The notes: generated by a model not told the origin, from the letters alone. A stretch of DNA of 64,000 bases from CALXQW01 sp031553045 (GCA_031553045.1 JAVBLZ010000006.1:62001-126000), one strand, 5' to 3'. Counted from the first letter of the stretch, positions 19,866 to 28,547 are shown. Translations and numbers: made by a program.

Positions 19866-20554
19866 TATAATTTGAAATCTGATGGCGCTATAATCGCCAC
19901 AAATTCACCTTTCGTGTTGGATTGTTTAAGACTTTTTTGCACATCGCCCAAGCTGCCTACAAAGAATTTTTCGTAGAACTTTGAAATCTCTTTGGCAATG
20001 CAAACTATTCTATCTGCGCCCAAAACTTCAAGTGCGTCGTCAACGAATTTTTCAATGCGGTAGGGCGATTCGTAAAATATCAGCGTCTGGGCATCATCTT
20101 TATGTTTTTCAAAAAAAGTTTTTCTTGCAGAAGTTTTTGGCGGTAAAAAGCCTGCAAACAAAAATGAATCGCTGGGAAGCCCAGAGGCGCTTAAAGCCGC
20201 AACAAATGCGCAAGGACCGGCGATTGGGGTAACGGTTAGGGATTCTGCCCTGCAAGCCCGTACCAATCTAAACCCCGGGTCGCTAATGCATGGCGTGCCT
20301 GCGTCTGAAACAAGGGCTATATTTTCACCGTTTTTTAAACGTTCTAACAGATGTTCTGAGGCGGATTTTTCCCTATTGTCTTCATAGACAAACATGGGTT
20401 TTACAATTTCAAATTTATTAAGCAGATTTGCCGTTGTGCGCTTGTCTTCACAAGCAATAATATCGCAAGATTTAAGCGTTTCAATGGCTCTCGGGCTCAT
20501 CTCAGAAAGGTTGCCTATGGGGGTTGCAATAATGTATAAAGTTCCTGAAGACAT
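19865..20554 (-). CDS. rsmI: 16S rRNA 2'-O-ribose C1402 methyltransferase
   Basis: SAM-dependent methyltransferase of the tetrapyrrole-methylase fold that modifies C1402 of 16S rRNA. The diagnostic start GTLYIIATPIGNLSEMSPRA is followed by IACEDKRTTANLL, ALVSDAGTPCISDPG, and FLPPKTSARK. The ATG at 20554 gives 229 residues and the usual short N-terminus; a GTG at 20581, inside folK, is the alternative. Neither has a strong ribosome-binding site. It lies 7 bases after folK and overlaps the Ppx/GppA start by one base. Confidence 0.95.
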   Translation of the reverse strand: MSSGTLYIIATPIGNLSEMSPRAIETLKSCDIIACEDKRTTANLLNKFEIVKPMFVYEDNREKSASEHLLERLKNGENIALVSDAGTPCISDPGFRLVRACRAESLTVTPIAGPCAFVAALSASGLPSDSFLFAGFLPPKTSARKTFFEKHKDDAQTLIFYESPYRIEKFVDDALEVLGADRIVCIAKEISKFYEKFFVGSLGDVQKSLKQSNTKGEFVAIIAPSDFKL

Positions 20555-20561
20555 AATAAAA

Positions 20562-21047
20562 TTAAAAGATGCGGTACTCACGTTCCACTCTAGTACGACT
20601 AGATAAAAATTCCTTTATAGGCAAGAAATATTCGCTTTCAAACTGATTTTCACTCACTAGGTCTAAAAGCGGGGTGATGACAAAATTTCTTTGCATCCAT
20701 CTGGGGTGTGGCAATGTTAAATAGGGCGTATTAAGTGTTTCATTTTCAAAAAATATTATGTCTATATCAATCTCTCTTGGCGCATCTTTAAAGGGTTTTG
20801 AGGTTCTGCCTAAAGAAAATTCAATTTTTTTTGCAAGGCTGATAAGTTCAGATGGCGTTAGATTTGTCTTTGCGCTTATTGCAGCATTTAAAAAATCACC
20901 CTGATCTAAAAATCCGGAAGGGGTTGTTTCATATACTTTTGATTTTGCCAAAATCTGCATGTTTTCTGAAAGCGCTAAAACTGCGGAATTCAAGTAACCA
21001 TGCCTGTCTCCTAGGTTTGACCCCAAGGCTAAAACCACTTGCTTCAT
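20562..21047 (-). CDS. folK: 6-hydroxymethyl-7,8-dihydropterin pyrophosphokinase
   Basis: Transfers pyrophosphate from ATP to 6-hydroxymethyl-dihydropterin in folate synthesis. The 161-residue protein has ALGSNLGDR at the N-terminus, YETTPSGFLDQGDFLNAA, the metal-binding motif PREIDIDIIF, and LPHPRWMQRNFVI. The first start codon overlaps the folB stop by 4 bases (ATGA), and the order folP-folB-folK puts all three pterin-stage folate enzymes in one transcript. Confidence 0.95.
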   Translation of the reverse strand: MKQVVLALGSNLGDRHGYLNSAVLALSENMQILAKSKVYETTPSGFLDQGDFLNAAISAKTNLTPSELISLAKKIEFSLGRTSKPFKDAPREIDIDIIFFENETLNTPYLTLPHPRWMQRNFVITPLLDLVSENQFESEYFLPIKEFLSSRTRVEREYRIF

Positions 21048-21418
21048 TTTATGTAATTTGCTCTTTCTCTGGAAATTTTTACAGAAATTTCTTCAAATTC
21101 AAAACCCACATCCACATTGCATTTTTCAACCTCTACATCCGCTTTCAAAAGGTTTGGAAATCTTATAAAAAGCCTTTCAGCAATCATGTCTGAGAGTTTT
21201 TCAATGAGCCTGACGCTCTTGCCTTTAATAACGCCTTCTACAATACCCATGACAGATGGGTAATCTATGGTGTCTTCCAAATTGTCATTTTTACATGCTC
21301 TAGAGAAATCCAAATATAAATCCAGCGAAATTTTAAATAGATTGTCTTGCTCCAACTCGGCGGCAAAACATCCGTGCTTCCCCATGATTTCCAACTTTTT
21401 GATGCTAATTTTATCCAT
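21044..21418 (-). CDS. folB: Dihydroneopterin aldolase
   Basis: Converts dihydroneopterin to 6-hydroxymethyl-dihydropterin and glycolaldehyde. At 124 residues it has the family size. Seen: an N-terminal IMGKHGCFAAELEQ segment (the G-x-x-G-C/V-x-x-E-x-x pattern carrying the substrate Glu), DTIDYPSVM, and RLIEKLSDMIAERLF, followed by an alternating-strand C-terminus (VEVEKCNVDVGFEF). It overlaps folP by 8 bases and folK by 4, suggesting translational coupling. Confidence 0.9.
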   Translation of the reverse strand: MDKISIKKLEIMGKHGCFAAELEQDNLFKISLDLYLDFSRACKNDNLEDTIDYPSVMGIVEGVIKGKSVRLIEKLSDMIAERLFIRFPNLLKADVEVEKCNVDVGFEFEEISVKISRERANYIK

Positions 21419-22253
21419 TTATTTTGTTATTGAGATTTTTATAAATATTAAATGCAGCTTTAGTTTCCCTTATGCTATGCACTCTAAAAATATCTGCGGA
21501 ATTATTAAAAAGGGCGTAGGCATTTGCGATAGATGTCTCTAAATCACGATTTTCAGGAGTATTGCAAAGTATGTCAGAGAGCATTCTTTTTCTGGATATT
21601 CCCAACAAAATTGGAAGATTTAAACTCCTAAATTCATTAAGTCGTCTTAGCAAAATCCAATTTTGTTCCAAATTTTTGCCGAAACCAAAACCAACATCTA
21701 TGATGATTTGATTTTTTTTAACACCGGCAGCAGCGCAAAATTCAAGGCTTTCAAGAAGGTGTCCTTTAACTTCGTCTATAATTTCCGCATCAAATTTTTT
21801 GCAAGGCAAATTGTCCATCAAAATTATTGGGGCTTCAAACTTTGCAGCCATTTGCGGCATGGAAAATTTAGAGGCGAATCTGCCGCCGGAAACATCGTTA
21901 ATAATATCTGCGCCAAGCTCTATTGCCCTTGCGGCAACATTGGGCTTGTAAGTATCAATGCTCAAAGGGATGTCGTGAAAATTTTTGCGAATCTCAATTA
22001 TTAGAGGCTCAAGACGCAGTAATTCTTCCGCCTCATCGACTGTGTTTGCGTTTGGCCGTGTAGATTCCGCACCTATATCAATGAGGTCTGCGCCTTCAGA
22101 AATCATTTTTGAAACTTGTTTTATTGCCGCATCAATATCTGAAAATTTACCACCGTCTGAAAATGAATCTGGAGTTAGATTGAGTATTCCCATCAAAGCA
22201 GGATTGCTCTTAATGTCTGGCAGCTTTCTGTTATGCGGGCTTTGCCAACTCAT
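21411..22253 (-). CDS. folP: Dihydropteroate synthase
   Basis: Condenses 6-hydroxymethyl-dihydropterin pyrophosphate with p-aminobenzoate; the sulfonamide target. The 280-residue TIM barrel shows MGILNLTPDSFSDGG, DIGAESTRPNA, PLSIDTYKP, IINDVSGG, IIDVGFGFGK and LLGISRKRML, the full set of family motifs. The start overlaps the TPR-protein stop by 4 bases (ATGA), which joins the folate genes to the TonB-system genes upstream in one transcript. Confidence 0.96.
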   Translation of the reverse strand: MSWQSPHNRKLPDIKSNPALMGILNLTPDSFSDGGKFSDIDAAIKQVSKMISEGADLIDIGAESTRPNANTVDEAEELLRLEPLIIEIRKNFHDIPLSIDTYKPNVAARAIELGADIINDVSGGRFASKFSMPQMAAKFEAPIILMDNLPCKKFDAEIIDEVKGHLLESLEFCAAAGVKKNQIIIDVGFGFGKNLEQNWILLRRLNEFRSLNLPILLGISRKRMLSDILCNTPENRDLETSIANAYALFNNSADIFRVHSIRETKAAFNIYKNLNNKING

Positions 22254-23518
22254 TTTTTTTGCTCCTCAAAGGCTTGAAGCTTTTTTATAAAGTCTAAAAT
22301 TTCCTTTGAATTTGCAGACGAGTTTAAGGTTTTAAGGGTGTCAATGGCGTTTTTAAAATCTTCCAAAAGTATGTAGGCTCTTGATTTTAAAAGCATTGCA
22401 TTGTAAAAATATGTTTGAGATTTTGCCGCAGAAGCAAAGCAAGTAAGGGCTTCAATAGCATTTGAATTTTGCAGCTTAATTTTGCCAAGTTCAAAATTGG
22501 CAAGCGGGTTTGAGTCATCTCTTTGAAGAATTTCTTGAGCAAGCGTTTCAAGCTCTTTGCTTTGAGGGTCTTTTAAAGATTCCGCAATCAATCTTATTTC
22601 AAGGGCTTGCAAGGAGTGTTCCGCATCCAAATTTTTTTCTAGAAATATTGCAAAATCTTCCGCATGTTTAAATTCATTTTCATGGTAGATGAGCCGTGCA
22701 ATATTTAAGAGCTTATCAGGCGAAATTGAAGATTTTTCGGCAAGCAAAGCTTTTTTGTAAAGAGCTAAAGCTTTGTCATACAATTTAAGTTTCAAATAAA
22801 TGTCTGCGGCATTGATGCCGAATTTTTGTACGTCTAAACCCAAAAGCTGTGCGCTTTCATAGACGCTCAATGCGGAAGAATAATCGGAAATTTCAAGGTT
22901 TGAAAGAAATAGATATTCCCAGGCGGGCAAAAACTTTTCGTCATTTTTTAACAGGTTTTGCGCTAAATTTTTTGCCTCATTAAAATTTTTCAAATTATAT
23001 AAATTTGCAGCCTTTAGCAAAAGTACATCTTTAGATTCAGGCAGAAAAATAAGCGCCTGATTGCAAGCCGCCAAAGATGCTGAATAGTCTTCATGATTAA
23101 AATGCAAACGGGCGATTTCAGAGAGCATCTGTGCATCCGTCCCGCCCGAAAGCGCCAAGGCTTTTTTTACCATTTCAAAAGCGTCCGGAGAATTTGTGTT
23201 GAGCAGGCAAATGGCAAGGTTTCTGGCTGCTAGATAAAAATCTTTGTGTAATTGCAAAGCTTTTTTATAGAGCTCTATTGCGGATGCAAAGTCGGCGGCG
23301 TTTGCTTTTAAATTTGCCAAATTGAAATAGACTATTGCGCCGCATTGAGCATCTTCCAAAGCGTCTGTCAAAATTTTTATTTTTTCTGAATCGGCTTGAG
23401 CGTTTTCAAACTTTTTTAGAACCTTTGCATCAAAAGCGCTCATGACCGGCTCTGTGGCTGCATGAACGCTAAAAGCCAAAGCCGCAATTATGAAAAAGCT
23501 AACAAATAAAATTTTCAT
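22250..23518 (-). CDS. Secreted TPR-repeat protein of the TonB operon
   Basis: A 422-residue protein with a signal peptide (ILFVSFFIIAALAFSVHA) and many tetratricopeptide-like helix pairs (for example ASAIELYKKALQLHKDFY and YSASLAACNQALIFLPES), so probably a periplasmic scaffold. No lipobox is seen. It follows tonB with a 4-base overlap (ATGA). TPR proteins commonly end operons with two ExbB-like proteins, ExbD and TonB, where they are thought to help couple energy to outer-membrane partners; that role is inferred here from the context only. Confidence 0.85.
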   Translation of the reverse strand: MKILFVSFFIIAALAFSVHAATEPVMSAFDAKVLKKFENAQADSEKIKILTDALEDAQCGAIVYFNLANLKANAADFASAIELYKKALQLHKDFYLAARNLAICLLNTNSPDAFEMVKKALALSGGTDAQMLSEIARLHFNHEDYSASLAACNQALIFLPESKDVLLLKAANLYNLKNFNEAKNLAQNLLKNDEKFLPAWEYLFLSNLEISDYSSALSVYESAQLLGLDVQKFGINAADIYLKLKLYDKALALYKKALLAEKSSISPDKLLNIARLIYHENEFKHAEDFAIFLEKNLDAEHSLQALEIRLIAESLKDPQSKELETLAQEILQRDDSNPLANFELGKIKLQNSNAIEALTCFASAAKSQTYFYNAMLLKSRAYILLEDFKNAIDTLKTLNSSANSKEILDFIKKLQAFEEQKK

Positions 23519-24195
23519 TTTGAAATTTTAAAAGGTATTGGAAGGATGAATTTTGCTTTTACCGCTTTGCCATTTTTAATTGGGGCTTCATATCTGAATG
23601 AATGTAAAGCCTCAAGGGCGCTGTCTGTAAAAAGTTTGTCTGTGGTGTTTAAAACCTCTAATAAACGTGTAGAGCCGTCGATGTCTATAATTACGCTTAA
23701 AAGCACTTCGCCCTCTATGCCTCTTTTCAATAATTGTGCAGGGTATTTGATTGTGGTCTTTGAAATCAGTTTAGGGGTCTTATCAAGCTGATTAAACTCA
23801 AAAGTCAGTGTGTCGGCACTAATGTTAGAGTCAGAAAGGTCTGATGTGAAACTACTACCCAAGATGTTTCTGGGTAATGCTGTTGCAGCAGCAAATACAG
23901 ATGGGCTGGCAATTTTAGAGATTCCCAAATTTGTGCCCGCCAAAGTTTTCAAGGGCATTGGGTTTGGCATTGAAGCAAGTAAAGTGTCAGCACTTTTAAC
24001 ATCTGAATTTTTTTTAGACTCAGGTTTTTTTTCTGCAGAAAACACTTCCGTAAGGCTAAGCATTTCATGCGCCTTTCTTTCAATCTGAGAGCTGGAAAGA
24101 AGCGCAAACACGGCAAAAGTAATCAGCAATGCAAAGACAAGGCTTTTTAGCTTTATGGCAAAATTTTCTTTGGCTGTATGTGTTGCAAGCGTCAT
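23515..24195 (-). CDS. tonB: TonB-like energy transducer
   Basis: A 226-residue protein anchored by one N-terminal membrane segment (LVFALLITFAVFALLSSS), followed by a linker and a TonB C-terminal domain at about 145-226 (IKYPAQLLKRGIEGEVLL, IDIDGS, ALEALHSFRYEAPIKNG). The linker is Ser/Ala/Lys-rich rather than Pro-rich and is short. It passes proton-motive energy from ExbB/ExbD to outer-membrane receptors. Starts and stops overlap both neighbours by 4 bases. No TonB-dependent receptor is encoded in this window. Confidence 0.88.
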   Translation of the reverse strand: MTLATHTAKENFAIKLKSLVFALLITFAVFALLSSSQIERKAHEMLSLTEVFSAEKKPESKKNSDVKSADTLLASMPNPMPLKTLAGTNLGISKIASPSVFAAATALPRNILGSSFTSDLSDSNISADTLTFEFNQLDKTPKLISKTTIKYPAQLLKRGIEGEVLLSVIIDIDGSTRLLEVLNTTDKLFTDSALEALHSFRYEAPIKNGKAVKAKFILPIPFKISK

Positions 24196-24599
24196 TTTCT
24201 TTTTGATGAAATATAAATTTTTGTAGCTCCGTTTTCTTTAACGCAATCCATAACATCTACAAGTTTTTGGACAGGCGCATTGGCGTGCGCTTCAAGAATT
24301 ACGGAGAACTCTTCCCCAGTAGAGTACGGTGAAAGTTTTTGCGCCAAGCTTTGCAAATTCAAATTTTCTGAATTGAAAAACACCTCGCCAGATTCGGAAA
24401 TTTGTATGGTAATATTTGCCTTGTTTAAGACTTCCGACGTTGTAGATTCGGGTTTGTCTATGAGCAAGGCACTCGTGTCCGCAAAAGTCATCGTTACTAT
24501 AAAAAATATCAGAAGTATAAAAATTACGTCGATTAAAGGCGAGATATTTATCACTTGGGCGGAATCGGACTCATCAAAATTTGGGACTCTTAAACTCAT
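24192..24599 (-). CDS. exbD: ExbD/TolR-type proton channel subunit
   Basis: A 135-residue protein with a short cytoplasmic tail, one transmembrane helix (NISPLIDVIFILLIFFIV) carrying the conserved, proton-binding Asp of ExbD/TolR, and a periplasmic domain. It works with ExbB and TonB. It overlaps the gene before it (exbB-like) and tonB after it by 4 bases each. Confidence 0.93.
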   Translation of the reverse strand: MSLRVPNFDESDSAQVINISPLIDVIFILLIFFIVTMTFADTSALLIDKPESTTSEVLNKANITIQISESGEVFFNSENLNLQSLAQKLSPYSTGEEFSVILEAHANAPVQKLVDVMDCVKENGATKIYISSKRK

Positions 24600-25168
24600 A
24601 TCAAAGAACCTTTCTTGAGAAGCGAGGATTCATACTTGCTAAGTTTTACGAGTATGCGCTGTATTATTGAACCTGCGCATAACGCCATAATTAGTGCCGG
24701 TATTGCAATGCTAAGTCCGGCTTGCGTTGTGATAAGGGCTTTGGATATGCCTTCTGAAACTGCGCTTGAACTTGTTTGAGAGGCTGCGCTAATTGAAATC
24801 ATCATCCCTGAAACCGTGCCCAGCAACCCCAATAAAGGGCTTATCCCGGAAAGGATTTTCAACATTTTTAATTTTGAATTGACGCCTGAAAGCATGCAAC
24901 TGCGCAAAGCCGCAAAGGCGGTCTTAACTTCCGCAGAGGTTAATGTTTTATTCGATGCCGTTGTACTTTTAAATCCTGAAGAATTTATGAAATCGGAAAA
25001 TATTTTTTCAAAATGTGAGGGACTTTTTAAATTTTTATAATAACCAAGCAAGAGTAAAACGGTGTCAACACCGAGGTAGTATATGTAGATGGAAAGGGCG
25101 GCTAGCGGTAGCATCAAAGGCCCGCCCGCCGCAAAAAAATCAACAATATTGTTTAAAAGCTGTGGCAC
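24596..25168 (-). CDS. exbB: ExbB/TolQ-type proton channel subunit (short form)
   Basis: A 190-residue MotA/TolQ/ExbB-family protein with three membrane helices: around MLPLAALSIYIYYLGVDTVLL, the LLGLLGTVSGMM motif that lines the channel, and AGLSIAIPALIMALCAGS. The frame is open further upstream to 25246, but that would overlap the preceding gene by 77 bases; a GTG at 25168, one base after the preceding stop, gives the expected short N-terminus and is chosen. It is the canonical partner of the ExbD and TonB encoded next. Confidence 0.87.
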   Translation of the reverse strand: MPQLLNNIVDFFAAGGPLMLPLAALSIYIYYLGVDTVLLLLGYYKNLKSPSHFEKIFSDFINSSGFKSTTASNKTLTSAEVKTAFAALRSCMLSGVNSKLKMLKILSGISPLLGLLGTVSGMMISISAASQTSSSAVSEGISKALITTQAGLSIAIPALIMALCAGSIIQRILVKLSKYESSLLKKGSLI

Positions 25169-25169
25169 G

Positions 25170-26474
25170 TTAATTTTTGATTTTAAAAGAATAACCCAAA
25201 AATCCAGATGCGATTTTTTCCATTTCAGACATAATGCTCTTGGCACGTTTTGTCAGAAATGCGTGTATTACAAGGCTTGGTATCGCTATCATAAGACCAT
25301 ATTCTGTGGTAATAAGGGCTTCACCAATGCCTTCACTAAGCATGGAAGCATTGCCCGCCCCGCCCATGGAAAGATTGCCGAAGGTTTTTATTATGCCCGA
25401 TACCGTCCCCAATAAGCCTAGCAAAGGCGATATTGCCGCAGTGATAGAAATAAAACCAAGCATGCGATAAATTTTTTCACCGGACACAAGCATGTACTCA
25501 TAGGTGATTTCTTCCTGAATGTTTTTTTCTGCCGAGTGGTTTTCTATTAATTCTTTTAGCATAGCGGAATAAATATCAGGCTCACGCCTTGCCAGATTTT
25601 CCGCCTTTGCTAAATTGTTGGAATCAATGTTTGAACATATCTCAATAACAAGGTTTGGGCTTGCTTTTCTGATGCTAAATATTTGAAAGCATTTGTAGAT
25701 TGAAACTACAAGCGCAAGCACGCCAAAACCCATTATTGGCCACATCCAAATGCCGCCCGCTTTAAATTTTTCCAGAAAACCCATGTCGGAAATTGATGCG
25801 GAATTTTCTTTTCCAAAGTTTTCGTCAAAGGGTAATTCGTTGGCGGAGTTTTTAAGGAAGGCGATTATTTGATGTGCGTCTTTTTGACCGAAAATTTTGT
25901 CAATTTTTAAATCTGTAAAGCCAATCAAATTGAAAGCGGTGGAATTGTCTTCAGAAACAAAATAACCCATTGGACCCACTCTAAAAAAACTGCCCGTGAA
26001 AGATTTTTTCAAATTCTTCCCGTCCATAAATTCAAAGTTAATTTTTTGGATTTTTAAAGGCTCAAAAACAAGAGAATGGGTTTTATTCAGATTATCTTTA
26101 ATGGCGTCTAGCAATGCGGAGTTCGATAAAGTATAGATATCTTTTTTTTGTCTATTTACTATGTTTTGATTTGCTGTAAGAATTTTAATTATGTCAGAAA
26201 TTTTCTGCTTGTACGCCTGACTTTCCAGTGTGAGTGCGTCTGATGATTGCATTGAAGCAAGTTCTTTTTTTAAGCATGACTTTTCTGTGGAAAGCTCATG
26301 CCTTAAGGCGAAAATTTGCTTAGAAAGTTCAGCTTTTTTTTGCATTGAACTTTCCTGAAATTCTTGAGAAAGCTTCTGTGTTTTTGAAAGTTCCAGAACG
26401 GCGGTTTGCAGGGCGTCTGCAAAGGCGTTTTGCATCAGTAAAGAGCTTAAAAATAATAGCAACAAATTCCGCAT
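25170..26474 (-). CDS. Long ExbB/TolQ-family protein with periplasmic coiled-coil domain
   Basis: A 434-residue protein. A signal peptide (LLLLFLSSLLMQNAFA) precedes a coiled-coil stretch at about 25-110 and a beta-rich periplasmic domain (FTGSFFRVGPMGYFVSED). The C-terminal 200 residues form a MotA/TolQ/ExbB domain with helices at MWPIMGFGVLALVVSIY, the channel motif LLGLLGTVSGIIKTF, and EYGLMIAIPSLVIHAFLT. Proteins of this extended form accompany a DUF3450-like partner and a second, ordinary ExbB in many marine and gut bacteria; both are adjacent here. Exact role in TonB energisation is unsettled. Confidence 0.85.
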   Translation of the reverse strand: MRNLLLLFLSSLLMQNAFADALQTAVLELSKTQKLSQEFQESSMQKKAELSKQIFALRHELSTEKSCLKKELASMQSSDALTLESQAYKQKISDIIKILTANQNIVNRQKKDIYTLSNSALLDAIKDNLNKTHSLVFEPLKIQKINFEFMDGKNLKKSFTGSFFRVGPMGYFVSEDNSTAFNLIGFTDLKIDKIFGQKDAHQIIAFLKNSANELPFDENFGKENSASISDMGFLEKFKAGGIWMWPIMGFGVLALVVSIYKCFQIFSIRKASPNLVIEICSNIDSNNLAKAENLARREPDIYSAMLKELIENHSAEKNIQEEITYEYMLVSGEKIYRMLGFISITAAISPLLGLLGTVSGIIKTFGNLSMGGAGNASMLSEGIGEALITTEYGLMIAIPSLVIHAFLTKRAKSIMSEMEKIASGFLGYSFKIKN

Positions 26475-26476
26475 GA

Positions 26477-27028
26477 CTATTTTCTTTCGCCGATGTTTAC
26501 TTTGTTGTTTCTGAGCTTGTATCCCCCGACACTTTTGGATGAATTTTCATCCAGAATAATCATGTCTTTTTGGAGAACTTGAAGATATGTTTCATGGAGC
26601 AAGTTTAACTTATCTTGCGCCTGCATGGTGTCGGAAATTTTGGCGTTAAAATCTTGGGCAATATCCACAAAAGAGACATTGTTATTGAGCGCAAGTTTAA
26701 GCTCGGCAAGCTTGCTGTCTAAAAATTTTTCCAACTTTTCAAAAAATTCTTTATTTTCCGCAAGCGTCTCAAAAAAGACTTTAGCCTGCGCCTGTCTCAA
26801 ATCAGAAGCTTCTTTAATGTTTTGCCTTTCCTCTTTCACAGATTTTATCAGCGTTTTTAGGGTGTCAAGTTCTGCAAGCATGGCTTCATACTCTTGATTA
26901 AAATTCTGTTTTTTTTCAGCCAAAGCGGATTGAGCTTCAATATTTTCACGTGTAATTTTAAGCAGGGCATCTATCGCAATAGAGTACTGCGACGTCAGCA
27001 GGAAAATTATAAACAAAATTTTCTTCAT
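26477..27028 (-). CDS. Periplasmic coiled-coil protein, DUF3450-like
   Basis: A 183-residue exported protein: signal peptide KILFIIFLLTSQYSIA, then almost wholly charged helix with heptad-like spacing (LAELDTLKTLIKSVKEERQ, FFEKLEKFLDSKLAEL). The ATG at 27028, 4 bases after the preceding stop, is preferred to an upstream in-frame start at 27079 that would lie inside that gene and mask the signal peptide. Position directly before the long ExbB matches DUF3450-type proteins, which probably pair with the coiled coil of that ExbB; sequence similarity to DUF3450 itself cannot be confirmed by eye. Confidence 0.7.
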   Translation of the reverse strand: MKKILFIIFLLTSQYSIAIDALLKITRENIEAQSALAEKKQNFNQEYEAMLAELDTLKTLIKSVKEERQNIKEASDLRQAQAKVFFETLAENKEFFEKLEKFLDSKLAELKLALNNNVSFVDIAQDFNAKISDTMQAQDKLNLLHETYLQVLQKDMIILDENSSKSVGGYKLRNNKVNIGERK

Positions 27029-27032
27029 AAAT

Positions 27033-28436
27033 TTAATCCAACTTGATTCTTGCCACCCTTGTTTCACGAGAGCCTTCAAGCATCAGTACCACTTCTTTAA
27101 TTGAAGAATCTTTTTCAATTTCTTCCAGAATTTTTACGGCGTCTTCAAAAGATTCAACTTTTTGCGAGTTGATTTCTTTCACCCAGTCTCCCCGATAAAG
27201 CCTGTCAGGCTGTGCGCTTGCGGCGGGGCTGTTTTCCTTGACCCAAGATACTACCGCCCCTTTGGTTTTTGTATTCAAGATTCTTCTTTTATATGCGTCT
27301 TCAAAAATAAATTCCCTTACCGAAAATCCCAATTTTTTAAAGTATTCTCTTTGAGACTGACGCTCGGTTTGCAAAGATTCGCAAAGAGTTACTTCAACCG
27401 TCGTAATTTCTGATTCACCGGCTTTGATTACATCAAGAGTGATTTTGTCTTTAGGTTTGAATTTCAGGCATTCTAAATAAAATTTGTAACTTAATTCTTC
27501 TTCAGGAATTGTTGGCTGTAATCTTTTTGAATTTAAGCCAACAATAATATCAGATTTTTTAATGCCCGCTTTTTGTGCGGCGCAATCTTCAATAACATTG
27601 CCCACGACCAGTCCGGCTTCGTCATTTTTAAAACCCAACATTTTTGCGACTTCATGCTTTACAACTTGCATGTCCAAAATGCCCATGTGCCCCGTTTTTA
27701 CGCCATGCGGATTATTCGGAATCCTTTCCGAAGCTTCATATACATGTTTTGCCGAAATAATAAGATTACCCGCAAAACTTTCATATAAGTAAACATTTAT
27801 AGTGCCTTCTGATGTTTTTAAAATTTTAGATTCGCCATAGTCGGATATTACTATGCCCACAAAGCCTCCCGAATTGTCGAACACGGGTGCGCCGATTGTC
27901 GCTATTGTTGTGCCTGAAATATACCTTAAAATGGGGTCTTTCAAAATATAGCAAAGTTCCGCATAAGAGTATGAGAAGTCATAAAAAAAACTTTCCCCGC
28001 ACATAGACAGACCCCAAAGTTTGTCGGATATTTTAGGTTCAGAAATTTTAAACTTTTTTATGGAAACTAGCGTAGAAGGGATTTGAGATTTAATCTGCAA
28101 AAAATGCATATTGGTAAAGGGCTCGGTGCCCAGATACTCGCAATCCATGCCTTCGCTTTTGTCGTTGGGTAAAAAGGCTTTGAAATCCGTAAGCATTTTT
28201 ACGGGTATATCTGTGGGTATGGCGTTTGCGGGCAACAAGAGTAAGCCATCATCATTAATAGCTATTGCAACGGCGTGGCGCTGGTCTTTACCTTCGTCAA
28301 AATTCACCATGTATCTCACGGTGAGGAGACAGTTTTTGCGTTCCTCGTAAATCTTATTAAGGTCTGTTTGGGCGCAGATAGAATTTGCGTAAATCAAAAA
28401 GGTGAGAATAGCGTATATGTAATTGAGATATTTCAT
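27033..28436 (-). CDS. Secreted PDZ protein with inactive trypsin-like domain (pseudoprotease)
   Basis: A 467-residue exported protein (signal peptide YAILTFLIYANSICAQ). Residues about 30-225 resemble an HtrA-type trypsin fold, and two PDZ domains follow (about 265-340, AAQKAGIKKSDIIVGLNS; about 385-455, RGDWVKEINSQKVESFEDA). The catalytic triad appears lost. The usual TNNHV reads LPANA (His to Asn), the DLAVLK strand reads NMHFLQI (Asp to Asn), and GNSGGPVFD reads ATIGAPVFD (Ser to Ile). It is the first gene of the TonB-system operon, so a scaffold or peptide-binding role in that system is more likely than proteolysis. Confidence 0.8.
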   Translation of the reverse strand: MKYLNYIYAILTFLIYANSICAQTDLNKIYEERKNCLLTVRYMVNFDEGKDQRHAVAIAINDDGLLLLPANAIPTDIPVKMLTDFKAFLPNDKSEGMDCEYLGTEPFTNMHFLQIKSQIPSTLVSIKKFKISEPKISDKLWGLSMCGESFFYDFSYSYAELCYILKDPILRYISGTTIATIGAPVFDNSGGFVGIVISDYGESKILKTSEGTINVYLYESFAGNLIISAKHVYEASERIPNNPHGVKTGHMGILDMQVVKHEVAKMLGFKNDEAGLVVGNVIEDCAAQKAGIKKSDIIVGLNSKRLQPTIPEEELSYKFYLECLKFKPKDKITLDVIKAGESEITTVEVTLCESLQTERQSQREYFKKLGFSVREFIFEDAYKRRILNTKTKGAVVSWVKENSPAASAQPDRLYRGDWVKEINSQKVESFEDAVKILEEIEKDSSIKEVVLMLEGSRETRVARIKLD

Positions 28437-28505
28437 GTCTTTGGCGTATTAAAAAAACCTCAATATACTCAATTTTTTTTTCCCAGCTTTCAACAACTAA
28501 ATATA

Positions 28506-28524
28506 TCCTCTTGACCAAAGAGGA
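28506..28524. promoter_or_regulatory. Hairpin upstream of gcvT
   Basis: A 7-base inverted repeat (TCCTCTT / AAGAGGA) with a 5-base loop lies 23 bases before the gcvT start, in the 111-base divergent intergenic region. No T run follows, so it is not a terminator. It could be an operator or a 5'-leader hairpin. A glycine riboswitch is too large to fit here. A long T/A run near 28469-28480 occupies the rest of the gap. Confidence 0.35.
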
Positions 28525-28547
28525 ATTTTGCTTGAAGATTTCCAAAT

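Noticed and set aside
27033..28436. Active DegP/HtrA protease
   Set aside because: The aligned His, Asp and Ser positions are all replaced, so it is listed as a pseudoprotease.
28437..28547. Glycine riboswitch upstream of gcvT
   Set aside because: The gap is only 111 bases, largely AT runs and one 7-base hairpin; the tandem glycine aptamer does not fit and its conserved core is not seen.
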